NCBI GenBank assembly: GCA_023953845.1
Contig: JAMLJC010000001.1
Location: 806,001-870,000, forward strand
DNA from: Rhizobiaceae bacterium
Lineage (GTDB): Bacteria; Pseudomonadota; Alphaproteobacteria; Rhizobiales; Rhizobiaceae
Direction of reading: 5' to 3'
DNA length: 64,000 bases
Shown here: positions 25,250-33,353 of the stretch, piece by piece
Position numbering within the stretch: position 1 is the first letter of the stretch
How the letters are laid out: every line of letters starts with the position of its first letter
Made by a program: the position numbers and the translations under genes
The notes under the pieces: model-generated
What the model was told of the DNA's origin: nothing
Seen by the model: the letters and a program-made list of their open reading frames with translations, nothing else
Databases searched by the model: none

Positions 25250-26182
25250 TCAGTCCTCCAACGGCTGCAGGTGCCCTTCGAGGTAGGACCTCAGATGCGC
25301 ATGCTGCTTCGGCAGTTTCAGCGCCTCGCCAAGGTGGGCCGTATCCTCGTCGCGGTCGAATCCGGGCTCATTGGTCGCGATTTCGAACAACACGCCACCC
25401 GGTGTGCGGAAATAGACGGACCAGAAATAGTCGCGGTCAATGACCGGGGTCACCTGATAGCCCGTATCGACAAGCGCCTTGCGGACTTCGAGCTGCTTCG
25501 CGCGATCCTCGACCGCGAAGGCGACGTGATGCACGGAGCCTGCGCCGAGATCGGCGAAGCCCGCGCCCGGCAGCGTCTCGATATCAACCACATCCGCGCC
25601 ATTGCCGTTCGGAACGGCGAGACGGGTGACGTTGCCGGCGGTATCCGCCTCCTGATAGCCCATATGCTTCAGCAGTTCCCTGGTGCGGCCGGCATCGCGC
25701 AGGCGCATCGATACCGAATGGAAGCCGCGGATCGCCTCGTCGTCCGGCACGCCGCCCTTCGCCCACGGCGCCCGCTCGTCGCCTTTCGCCTCGACAAGCG
25801 CGAAACTGTCGCCGTCAGGTCCGTCGAAATGCAGCCGGTTTTCGCCGAACAAACTTTCCGGCTTGACATGCGCGGCACCCTCATCGGTCAACCGTTTCGA
25901 CCAGTATCCGAGCGATCCCTCGGGCACGGAGAAGACCGTGGTTCCGACCTCGCCGACGCCGCGACGCGCCTTGCCGATATTGGGGAACGGGAAATAGGTC
26001 ATCACCGAACCGGGCGTGCCGAACTCGTCGGCATAATAGAGATGGTAGACATCCGGCGCGTCGAAATTGACGGTCTTCTTGACGCGGCGCAGGCCGAGCG
26101 TCTTCGTGAAGAAATGATTGTTCTGTCGTGCATCGGACGCCATCGAGGTGACGTGGTGCAGCCCCTTGATCTGATCGAGCAT
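25250..26182 (-). CDS. Ring-cleaving dioxygenase, two-domain VOC (MhqO/LinE type)
   Basis: A 310-residue protein with two vicinal-oxygen-chelate domains. Domain 1 (about 6-130) begins GLHHVTSMASDARQN; domain 2 (about 152-275) begins GFHSVSMRLRDAGRT. Candidate metal ligands are the histidines in GLHHV and SVHHVAF and Glu in VLFEIAT. The order matches extradiol-type ring-cleaving dioxygenases annotated as MhqO or LinE-like, which open hydroquinones. The start at 26182 has GGAAGGAGCCATATC upstream. It forms an operon with the following hydrolase and two GNATs and is divergent from the sulfatase-family gene. Confidence 0.88.
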   Translation of the reverse strand: MLDQIKGLHHVTSMASDARQNNHFFTKTLGLRRVKKTVNFDAPDVYHLYYADEFGTPGSVMTYFPFPNIGKARRGVGEVGTTVFSVPEGSLGYWSKRLTDEGAAHVKPESLFGENRLHFDGPDGDSFALVEAKGDERAPWAKGGVPDDEAIRGFHSVSMRLRDAGRTRELLKHMGYQEADTAGNVTRLAVPNGNGADVVDIETLPGAGFADLGAGSVHHVAFAVEDRAKQLEVRKALVDTGYQVTPVIDRDYFWSVYFRTPGGVLFEIATNEPGFDRDEDTAHLGEALKLPKQHAHLRSYLEGHLQPLED

Positions 26183-26285
26183 GATATGGCTCCTTCCGTT
26201 CGGACACATGGTGTCCTGTTGCTTGCCGACAATGTCGTGCGGCAGCGGCGGAATGGAAAGCGCCGGACCGCAGAATGGACCGTTC

Positions 26286-26297
26286 TCTCCATGGAGA
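26286..26297. promoter_or_regulatory. Palindrome in divergent control region
   Basis: TCTCCATGGAGA, a perfect 12-base palindrome, lies in the 208-base region between the ring-cleaving dioxygenase (minus) and the sulfatase-family gene (plus). It is 104 bases from one start and 94 from the other, so it could serve either. No regulator gene is adjacent. It is a candidate operator only. Confidence 0.3.
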
Positions 26298-26390
26298 CAA
26301 TGAAGGGGCGTTCGTTCATTGGACGGTGACGAAATGCGCTTGCCTTGCAGCGAAAACTTCGCTCCAAAAGCATGAACCAAGGGAGTTCCG

Positions 26391-27938
26391 ATGGCGAAAA
26401 AGGGCAGGAAGCCAAACGTCCTGTTGATCACCTGCGACCAGTGGCGCGGTGAATGCCTGTCCTCGGCCGAACATGCGACCGTCCGCACGCCGAATGCCGA
26501 CGCGCTGGCGAGCGGCGGCGTGGCCTTCCGCCGGCACTATGCCGGTGCGGCGCCCTGTTCGCCGGCGCGCGCCTGCATCTACACCGGTCTCTACCAGATG
26601 AACAATCGCGTCTGCCGTAACGGCACGCCCATGGACGGCCGGCATTTCAACATCGCGCTTGCAGCCCGCGCCCTCGGCTATGACCCGACGCTTTTCGGCT
26701 ACACGGACGTCTCGCCCGACCCGCGCCGCCATGCGCCGGGCGATCCTGTGCTGAAGAGTTACGAGGGCGTGCTGCCCGGTTTCACCGCCCGCTGCCTGCT
26801 GCCCGAGCACCAGAAACCGTGGTTGTCATGGCTCGCCGCGCGCGGCATCGATTCCAGCGCCGGCTTTCCGGACATCCATCGCCCCGCCGGCAAGGCGCCG
26901 GAGCCGGTGACGGCCGCTTCGCCCGTCTATTCGAAGGACGAGACTCCGGCCGCCTTCCTCACCGACGAGTTCATCCGCTGGCATGGCGAACAGCGCGGCG
27001 CCAATCCGTGGTTCGCGCATATCTCCTATCTCAGCCCGCATCCGCCCTTCATCGTGCCGGAACCGTTCAACACCATGTACGATCCGGCCGACGGACCGGA
27101 TTTCCGCAGAGCCAAGGGCCGCAAGGCCGAGGCCGCGCAGCATCCTTACGTTGCCTACCATCTGGCGCGTACGATCCGCGAAAACTTCATTCCGGGTGCG
27201 AAAGGCAGGGTCGCCGATTGGGACGAGACCACCTTCCGTCAGATCCGCGCCATCTACTACGGCATGATTTCCGAGGTGGATTCGCAACTCGGCCGGCTAT
27301 GGTCGAGCATCAAGGCCGCCGGCGAATGGGAGAACACGATCATCGTGCTCACCTCCGACCATGCCGAGCAGATGGGCGACCATTTCATGCTCGGCAAGGG
27401 CGGCTATTTCGACGGCAGCTACCACATCCCGCTCATCATCCATGCGCCGGGCGCAAAGGCAGCCGGCAGCGCCGTCGAAGCCTTCACGGAAGCCGTCGAT
27501 GTGATGCCGACTCTCATCGACCTCATGGGCGGCGAGCCGCCCACATGGATCGATGGCCGCTCGCTGAAACCTTTTCTCAAAGGCAAGGCGCCGGCAGGCT
27601 GGCGCGATGCGGCGCATTGGGAATTCGATTTCCGCAACATCTCGGGCCAGAAGGCGGAGACGCATTTCGGCCTTCCCTCGCATCAATGCAATCTCGCCGT
27701 GCTGCGCGGCGAACGCTACAAATACGTCCATTTCGGCGGCCTGCCGCCAGCGCTCTACGACCTTGTCGAAGACCCCGGCGAGACTTGCAATCTGGCCGAG
27801 GAAGCGGATTATCTCCGCGTAAGGCTGGAGATGGCGGAGCGGCTGCTCGCATGGCGCGCCGCGCATCTGGACAGGACGCTGTCGCTCTCCGAACTCGCGG
27901 AAAAGGGCGTCGCGGGAACCTTCGCGCCGCGCCTCTGA
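26391..27938 (+). CDS. Phosphonate monoester hydrolase/sulfatase-family enzyme
   Basis: A 515-residue alkaline-phosphatase-superfamily hydrolase. The modifiable nucleophile motif is C56-S-P-A-R60, where Cys becomes formylglycine. The metal ligands include Asp16 (LLITCDQWRG) and the pair in LTSDHAEQMGDH. Length, TGLYQMNNRV after the nucleophile, GYDPTLFGYTDVSPDPR and the C-terminal YKYVHFGGLPPALYDL resemble rhizobial phosphonate monoester/phosphodiester hydrolases more than classical arylsulfatases. It lacks a signal peptide and so is cytoplasmic. The ATG at 26391 has AAGGGAGTTCC upstream. No maturase gene is nearby. Confidence 0.85.
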   Translation: MAKKGRKPNVLLITCDQWRGECLSSAEHATVRTPNADALASGGVAFRRHYAGAAPCSPARACIYTGLYQMNNRVCRNGTPMDGRHFNIALAARALGYDPTLFGYTDVSPDPRRHAPGDPVLKSYEGVLPGFTARCLLPEHQKPWLSWLAARGIDSSAGFPDIHRPAGKAPEPVTAASPVYSKDETPAAFLTDEFIRWHGEQRGANPWFAHISYLSPHPPFIVPEPFNTMYDPADGPDFRRAKGRKAEAAQHPYVAYHLARTIRENFIPGAKGRVADWDETTFRQIRAIYYGMISEVDSQLGRLWSSIKAAGEWENTIIVLTSDHAEQMGDHFMLGKGGYFDGSYHIPLIIHAPGAKAAGSAVEAFTEAVDVMPTLIDLMGGEPPTWIDGRSLKPFLKGKAPAGWRDAAHWEFDFRNISGQKAETHFGLPSHQCNLAVLRGERYKYVHFGGLPPALYDLVEDPGETCNLAEEADYLRVRLEMAERLLAWRAAHLDRTLSLSELAEKGVAGTFAPRL

Positions 27939-27947
27939 GGTCTCCGC

Positions 27948-28619
27948 TCATCCGCGCAGCGGAAACGAGGCGACGATCCGATATTGCGACTTGCCATGCA
28001 GGCTGTGCACGAGGTGGAACTCGCGCACGGTCAAACGGATCGGCGCGATGGTCTCCCCGGGAACGGGCGCGCCGTAAAGCATCGTCATATGCGGCGTGAA
28101 CGGGCGCAGCTTTCCGCCGATGATGCGCGCCCGCTCCAGCACACCGTGCAGCCGCTCATAAAGACCACGCATGCCGGACGTGTCCGACGATGTGAGCACG
28201 ATCGGGCGTTTCGCAGCGGACGCCTCGGTAATCGGACCGAACGTCATCATACGGTCGAGCACGACATCGAATGGATCGCAGCGGACGAAGCGCGCCGCGC
28301 CGACCGCCGCCTGTTCCGCCTCCTCCGTCATCTGCCGGGCGCTCTGCTTGCAAAGGCAGATCAGGGACATGTGCAGCCGGGCAGGATCAGCGAATCGCGT
28401 CGTCAGGCCGGCGCGTGCCGCCATGGCGCGACGCGTCTCGTCCACCGCCTGCGCGACAACCGCATCCGCCAGCACCGCGAAGAAGACCGTATGCTGCTGC
28501 AGACGGTCGAAGCCGAAGAATTCGAACTGCTGTCCATGTCGCGCAGACCCACGCAGGCGCCGCAGACGTACGTCATGGCGCGGCGGATCGATCCGTGGAA
28601 AGCCGAAATCCAGTTGCAT
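27948..28619 (-). CDS. 2'-5' RNA ligase/2H phosphoesterase family protein
   Basis: A 223-residue 2H phosphoesterase. The two catalytic motifs are His83-X-Ser85 (RLHMSL) and His177-X-Thr179 (PHMTM), the hallmark of the LigT/ThpR superfamily, which hydrolyse or ligate 2',3'-cyclic or 2'-5' phosphodiesters. The N-terminal 45 residues are basic and less typical. I chose ATG 28619 as the first conserved start. The gene converges on the sulfatase-family gene with only 9 bases between their ends. Confidence 0.8.
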   Translation of the reverse strand: MQLDFGFPRIDPPRHDVRLRRLRGSARHGQQFEFFGFDRLQQHTVFFAVLADAVVAQAVDETRRAMAARAGLTTRFADPARLHMSLICLCKQSARQMTEEAEQAAVGAARFVRCDPFDVVLDRMMTFGPITEASAAKRPIVLTSSDTSGMRGLYERLHGVLERARIIGGKLRPFTPHMTMLYGAPVPGETIAPIRLTVREFHLVHSLHGKSQYRIVASFPLRG

Positions 28620-28681
28620 ACCGCAACATGGAACAAAACCGGAACTTTTGGAAGCCGATTCTGCGGGCGCCGGGAAGGTCG

Positions 28682-28981
28682 CTATCGGCCGCGTGTGACG
28701 ACCGAAAGCCGCTCGTTGACAGCGGAGCTTCGCACGTCGATGCCGGTGATGCCGAACTGCGCAAGGCGCGCGGAGTGTTTCGCGGTGTAGGCCTTTGCCG
28801 CTTCCTCCGTCTCGAACAGATAGGCGCCGCCGGCGACGCCGCGCCCCTTCGCCTCGGTCCAGACTTTCCAGATCAGTCCCGGCTCGCCGGCGATATCGGC
28901 GGCGAGGCCCTGAAGCGCCTCCGCCATCTCTTCGCCCCACGGACCGGAAAACGGGAACTCGAAAACCAGCAATGTCGTCAT
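28682..28981 (-). CDS. YdhR-family putative monooxygenase
   Basis: A protein of 99 residues from ATG 28981 (101 if GTG 28987 is used; GAGGAGAGGGC precedes both). LLVFEFPFSGPWGEEMAEAL, GLIWKVWTEAKGRGVAGGAYLFET and the C-terminal DVRSSAVNERLSVV match the YdhR group, small dimeric ferredoxin-like barrels related to ActVA/LsrG monooxygenases. Activity is unproven. It lies 62 bases before the 2H phosphoesterase on the same strand and 63 bases after the end of the iorBA operon. Confidence 0.85.
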   Translation of the reverse strand: MTTLLVFEFPFSGPWGEEMAEALQGLAADIAGEPGLIWKVWTEAKGRGVAGGAYLFETEEAAKAYTAKHSARLAQFGITGIDVRSSAVNERLSVVTRGR

Positions 28982-29050
28982 CGTCACGCCCTCTCCTCAG
29001 CTATCGACATCAAACAGACCGGCGACGCCGCGAAGGCAAGGCAACATCGT

Positions 29051-30703
29051 CTATTCCCGGCCGGCGGTCGCGTAACCGTCTTGCGCGAATGAGCGCACGG
29101 TCTTCAGCGCGCCGTCGAGCATGTCGCCCTTCTCGTCTTTCAACGCCGCCTCGCGCAGTCGGCGCAGCCATTCGGCAGCATCTGTCCGTCCTTTCAGGAT
29201 CGGCAGTGCCGACAGCACGCGATCGAACTTCGACTGCGCTCGCGCATGCGTATCGGAATACCCCTTTATCAGCCGGCGGCACGCCAGGATCTCCACCGCG
29301 AGATCGTAGTCGCTCGCGGCATGATCCAGCGCCAGCCGGTACCAGCGGTCGAGATGCGCGGCCTCCACCGCGTGGCGCAGCAAGCTGCGCCGCCAGCGCC
29401 GCAGCCCGCCTATGACCCAGAGCATGGCGAAGCCGGTCATGCTGTCCGTGCGGATGCGGCGACCCCTGTTGATACGGCGGTCGATCCATGCGGCGAGTTT
29501 CGGCCGGTCTTCGATGTAACGGCCGAGCCGGACGGGCAGAGTGCCGCAAAACTCCTCAACACGCGGATGAAAGAACTCCGTCACCTGCAGGATGGACTCG
29601 CCCCTCACCCCGACCTCGCGACGCACGCGCGCGTCTCGCGCCGACCGCGTCTTGAGATCGGCGACACGGATCATGTCGTCATAGCAGAGCGCATTGGCGA
29701 GATGCTTCGCCGCTGCGATCGAAAGCCGGTAGCCATGGGCAGCGTCATCGAGCGCCATCGCCTTGTCGAGCAGATCGAGATAGTCGCGGCCATAGGCGAT
29801 GTCCTGATAGTCGACCACCTTGCGAATGCCGCGCAGCGCCATGTCGCGAACGGGGTCGGGCAGACGGGAAACGCGTGCGGCGAGCCCCTCCCAGCGCTCC
29901 ATCAATGTCTGTGGTCCTGACACCTGCGCCGCCACTCCGGTATTTTCCGGGGAACGCGCCGCCTCGGCGGAACTCAGCGGACCATGCGCCGCGGCCCGGT
30001 CGTCCGCACCGCCGGGAACGACCGCTCGCGGTGTCGGCGCGGCGCCGCCGCGCGCCCGGTCATAGGCGGCGCCGAACGCGGCGAGGCTCGCATCCGCACC
30101 GCGCCCGCCGGCCTTGATCGCGGCCTCGAAGCTCTCGCGCGTGAAGGGCAATGCTCCGGAACCTGCCAGCGCGCCCAAAAGGCTCGCCGAGATCATGGTG
30201 CCTTTCTCGACGGCGATCCGCTCCATGTCGAAGGAAATGAAGCGCAGGGACGCGGCTTCGGCGGCTTCGACCACCTTCGGCGACGAGGCGCGTCCGTCGC
30301 CCGGCTCGATCTTTTCGGACACGGCGGCGATACGGTGCGACGACGCGATCAGCGTCGTGCGTTCCGGCGTGACGAAGCCACGCATGATGGCGCGACCCGC
30401 CTCCATCAGCTCCGCCGCGATCAGAACATCGACGTCGCCCTGCGCCGGCGACAGGGCGAAGATCGGCAGGCGGCCGGTGTCCGGCGCCATCTCGACATAA
30501 TAGATCGTAGCCCCGGTGCGCTGCGCCACGCCCGCGACCGAGGTCGACTGGGCGACATGGCCGTTGCGTTCGGCGACGTCGACGATCCAGTCGGACAGCA
30601 CGCCGCCGCCCTGCCCGCCGACGGCAAGGATGGCGAGCTTGATGACGTCGCCCGCGCCAGGCGAGTGCGGCTTGGCCTGGAGCGGCTGAGGACGGTCAAG
30701 CAT
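29051..30703 (-). CDS. iorB: Indolepyruvate oxidoreductase subunit beta (IorB, with DUF6537)
   Basis: A 550-residue subunit. The N-terminal pyruvate-oxidoreductase gamma-like domain starts LAILAVGGQGGGVLSDW (about 23-40) and holds the catalytic-interface residues. The C-terminal half (about 270-545: RVSRLPDPVRDMALRGIRKVVDYQDIAYGRDYLDLL and on) is the DUF6537 extension found in the aerobic proteobacterial enzyme. Together with IorA it oxidatively decarboxylates indolepyruvate and other arylpyruvates to aryl-acetyl-CoA, using ferredoxin or an alternative acceptor. The ATG at 30703 overlaps the end of iorA by 8 bases (ATGCTTGA), so the subunits are made in step. Confidence 0.9.
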   Translation of the reverse strand: MLDRPQPLQAKPHSPGAGDVIKLAILAVGGQGGGVLSDWIVDVAERNGHVAQSTSVAGVAQRTGATIYYVEMAPDTGRLPIFALSPAQGDVDVLIAAELMEAGRAIMRGFVTPERTTLIASSHRIAAVSEKIEPGDGRASSPKVVEAAEAASLRFISFDMERIAVEKGTMISASLLGALAGSGALPFTRESFEAAIKAGGRGADASLAAFGAAYDRARGGAAPTPRAVVPGGADDRAAAHGPLSSAEAARSPENTGVAAQVSGPQTLMERWEGLAARVSRLPDPVRDMALRGIRKVVDYQDIAYGRDYLDLLDKAMALDDAAHGYRLSIAAAKHLANALCYDDMIRVADLKTRSARDARVRREVGVRGESILQVTEFFHPRVEEFCGTLPVRLGRYIEDRPKLAAWIDRRINRGRRIRTDSMTGFAMLWVIGGLRRWRRSLLRHAVEAAHLDRWYRLALDHAASDYDLAVEILACRRLIKGYSDTHARAQSKFDRVLSALPILKGRTDAAEWLRRLREAALKDEKGDMLDGALKTVRSFAQDGYATAGRE

Positions 30704-32849
30704 CGGCGAAGGCCAGCCGCCTGCTCTCGCGGCGGCGCTGCAGGAAGCCGATCGCCGCGCGGCGCGTTCGCTCGATGAAGCGGTCCCAGCCGCCGGGATT
30801 GTGGACGACGTCGGCGCGATAGAAGGACGGGCAGAGCACCGCCGCGTCCGCCACCTCGCCGCAATTGCCGCAGCCGACGCAGGTCTGGTCGATATGGGCG
30901 ACGGGATCGTCGCGCAGCGGATCGTCGAGCGATTTCACCGAGAGCGACGGACAGCCGGAAAGCCGGATGCAGGCATGGTCGCCGGTGCAGATGTCCTCAT
31001 CCACGCCGAAGCGCGGCTTGACCACGCGTTCGCCCTTCCTGATCGCCTCGTTGACGATTGGCCGCTCGCGGCGCTGGCGATTGAGCATGCATTCGGACGA
31101 GGCGACAATGACCTTGGGGCCGGTCTCATCCGTCGTCAGCGCCTCCTTGAGCGTCGCGCGCATCTTCGGCACGTCATAGGTGCGGTCGATCTGGCGGAAC
31201 CATTTGACGCCCATGCCCTTCACCGCCTCGGTGATCGGATGCTTTGTCGATTTCGAGCGGTTGCTGGCGCGCGATGACAGGATGTCCTGACCGCCCGTCG
31301 CGGCGGAATAGTAATTGTCGACGATGACGATGACGCCGTCATTTCTGTTGAACACGGCGTTGCCGACGGAAGACGTCAGGCCGTTGTGCCAGAAGCCGCC
31401 GTCGCCGACGAAGGAGATCGACCGCCTTTTCGCTTCCGGCGAATTGAAGGCGGAGGCCGAGGCCGGCCCGAGCCCGTAGCCCATCGTTGTCGCGCCAAGC
31501 TCGAATGGCGGCATGATCGAAAACAGATGGCAGCCTATGTCGGAGGCGATGTGATGTTTTCCCAGCTCCTGCTCGACCAGCTTCATCGCCGCGAAGATCG
31601 GCCGTTCCGGGCAGCCGGTGCAGAAGCCCGGGGGACGGCCGGGCACGATTCTGGAGATGTCCGGAATCTCGTCGGCATTGCCGGCCTTGTTCGGCGCGCG
31701 CACCTCGCTTGGCAGGAGTTGCGGCGCGTTCTCGCGCAGGAATGCCCCGATGCCGTCGAGCATGACCTGCCCGGTATATTCGCCCGCCATCGGCAAGACT
31801 TCCTTGCCGACGATCTTTGTGTCGCGACCGGCCTTGTGCAGCATGGCGGCGAACGCCTGCTCGATATAGTTCGGCTGTCCCTCCTCCACGACCAGAACTG
31901 CGTCCTTGCCTTCGCAGAAGGTCAGAAACTCGTCGTCGATAAGCGGATAGCAGACATTGAGCACATAGATCGGCACGTCCGTGTCGCCATAGATGTCGGC
32001 GAGCCCCATGCGCTGCAGGGCGCGAATGACGCCGTTATACATGCCGCCCTGGCAAATGATCCCGACCACGCCGTCGGCCGCGCCGAAGAATTCGTTGAGC
32101 CGGTTCTTGCGGATGTATTCGACGGCGGCCGGCCAGCGCTTCTGCACTTTCTCCTTCTCGTGGTTGAAGGAGGCGGGTGGCAACACGATGCGGCCGGTGT
32201 CGCGGCGCGGCGACGACAGCGCATCGGCCACCGTCATCTCGGGCCGCCTGTTGTCCTTGGCGATGAAATGGCCATGCACATGGCAACAGCGTATGCGCAC
32301 CTGCAGCATCACCGGCGTGTTGGAGACTTCCGACAGCTCGAAACCGTCTTCCACCGCCTTGACGATCGACGGCAGGTTCGGACGCGGGTCGAGCAGCCAG
32401 ACCTGGCTCTTCATGGCGAAGGCGTGGCTGCGCTCCTGCATGATCGACGAGCCTTCGCCGTAGTCCTCGCCGACAATGATGAGCGCGCCGCCCGTCACGC
32501 CGCCGGAAGCGAGATTGGCGAGCGCGTCCGACGCGACATTGGTGCCCACGGTGGATTTGAAGGTGGCCGCGCCCCGGATCGGATAATGCACGGAGGCCGC
32601 GAGCATGGCGGTCGCCGTGGCCTCCGAGGCGCTCGCCTCGAAATGTACGCCGAGTTCGGAAAGAATGTCCTGCGCGTCGGCCAGAACGTCCATCAGATGG
32701 CTGATCGGCGCGCCCTGATAGCCGCCGACATAGCCGACGCCGCATTGCAGCAGCGCCTTGGTGATGGCCAGAATGCCCTCGCCGGAAAACTCCTCGCCGG
32801 CTCCGAGCCTCAGCTTCTCGACTTCCTTCGCAAACGATCTCTCAGCCAT
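30696..32849 (-). CDS. iorA: Indolepyruvate ferredoxin oxidoreductase subunit alpha (IorA)
   Basis: A 717-residue alpha subunit. The N-terminal half holds the pyruvate-oxidoreductase domains; the thiamine-diphosphate domain has SDIGCHLFSIMPPFELG and GDGGFWHNGLTSSVGNAVFN. A C-terminal ferredoxin-like region has CTGDHACIRLSGCPSL and CVGCGNCGEVADAAVLCPS. The first cluster has Cys-X5-Cys-X5-Cys-Pro spacing instead of Cys-X2-Cys-X2-Cys, seven cysteines in all. This is the O2-tolerant proteobacterial form with fused DUF6537 beta subunit. A MarR gene lies 24 bases upstream and is probably the operon regulator. Confidence 0.93.
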   Translation of the reverse strand: MAERSFAKEVEKLRLGAGEEFSGEGILAITKALLQCGVGYVGGYQGAPISHLMDVLADAQDILSELGVHFEASASEATATAMLAASVHYPIRGAATFKSTVGTNVASDALANLASGGVTGGALIIVGEDYGEGSSIMQERSHAFAMKSQVWLLDPRPNLPSIVKAVEDGFELSEVSNTPVMLQVRIRCCHVHGHFIAKDNRRPEMTVADALSSPRRDTGRIVLPPASFNHEKEKVQKRWPAAVEYIRKNRLNEFFGAADGVVGIICQGGMYNGVIRALQRMGLADIYGDTDVPIYVLNVCYPLIDDEFLTFCEGKDAVLVVEEGQPNYIEQAFAAMLHKAGRDTKIVGKEVLPMAGEYTGQVMLDGIGAFLRENAPQLLPSEVRAPNKAGNADEIPDISRIVPGRPPGFCTGCPERPIFAAMKLVEQELGKHHIASDIGCHLFSIMPPFELGATTMGYGLGPASASAFNSPEAKRRSISFVGDGGFWHNGLTSSVGNAVFNRNDGVIVIVDNYYSAATGGQDILSSRASNRSKSTKHPITEAVKGMGVKWFRQIDRTYDVPKMRATLKEALTTDETGPKVIVASSECMLNRQRRERPIVNEAIRKGERVVKPRFGVDEDICTGDHACIRLSGCPSLSVKSLDDPLRDDPVAHIDQTCVGCGNCGEVADAAVLCPSFYRADVVHNPGGWDRFIERTRRAAIGFLQRRRESRRLAFADA

Positions 32850-32873
32850 CAGGCGTCTCCAACAGGACGTCCC

Positions 32874-33353
32874 TCAAATCTCGTGCTTGCGGATGTTCCT
32901 GAGCATCTTCTGCAACGTGGCGACCAACGCCGCATATTCGGCATCGTCGATCCCCTCGAACATCAACTCGAACGCCTCGTGCATAGGCGGCCATGCACGG
33001 GCGAATTCCGCGCGTCCCTTGTCGGTCAGGAATACCTTGCGCACGCGGCTGTCCGTCTCGGCCGTTTCGCGCCGCACCAGCCCATGCCCTTCCAGCGCAT
33101 CAAGCGTCCGCGACAGGGTGGACTGCTCGATCACCGTGTAGACGGAGAGGTCGCCGACGGTGACGCCGTCCATCACAGAAAGCACGGCGAGCGTGCGCAC
33201 CTGTGAAATGGTCCGGTGCTGTCTGCGGAAATCCTCGCGCAGCGTGGCGTTGTAGCGGCCCATGATGCGGTTCATCAGATAGGGCGCGAACTGCTGCAGC
33301 CCGATCTGGCCGAGGGTCGAGATGCGCTGCGGATGGCCGACCTTTTGCTCCAT
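32874..33353 (-). CDS. MarR-family transcriptional regulator
   Basis: A 159-residue winged-helix regulator. The recognition region is TVGDLSVYTVIEQSTLSRTLDALEGHGLVRRE, with a wing RRETAETDSRVRKVFLTDKG, the normal MarR pattern, flanked by N- and C-terminal dimerisation helices. The ATG at 33353 overlaps the stop of the FAD oxidoreductase gene upstream by one base (TGATG), so it is translated with it. It sits between that gene and iorA and most likely represses the whole run from the cyclase to iorB in response to an aromatic ligand. Confidence 0.92.
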   Translation of the reverse strand: MEQKVGHPQRISTLGQIGLQQFAPYLMNRIMGRYNATLREDFRRQHRTISQVRTLAVLSVMDGVTVGDLSVYTVIEQSTLSRTLDALEGHGLVRRETAETDSRVRKVFLTDKGRAEFARAWPPMHEAFELMFEGIDDAEYAALVATLQKMLRNIRKHEI

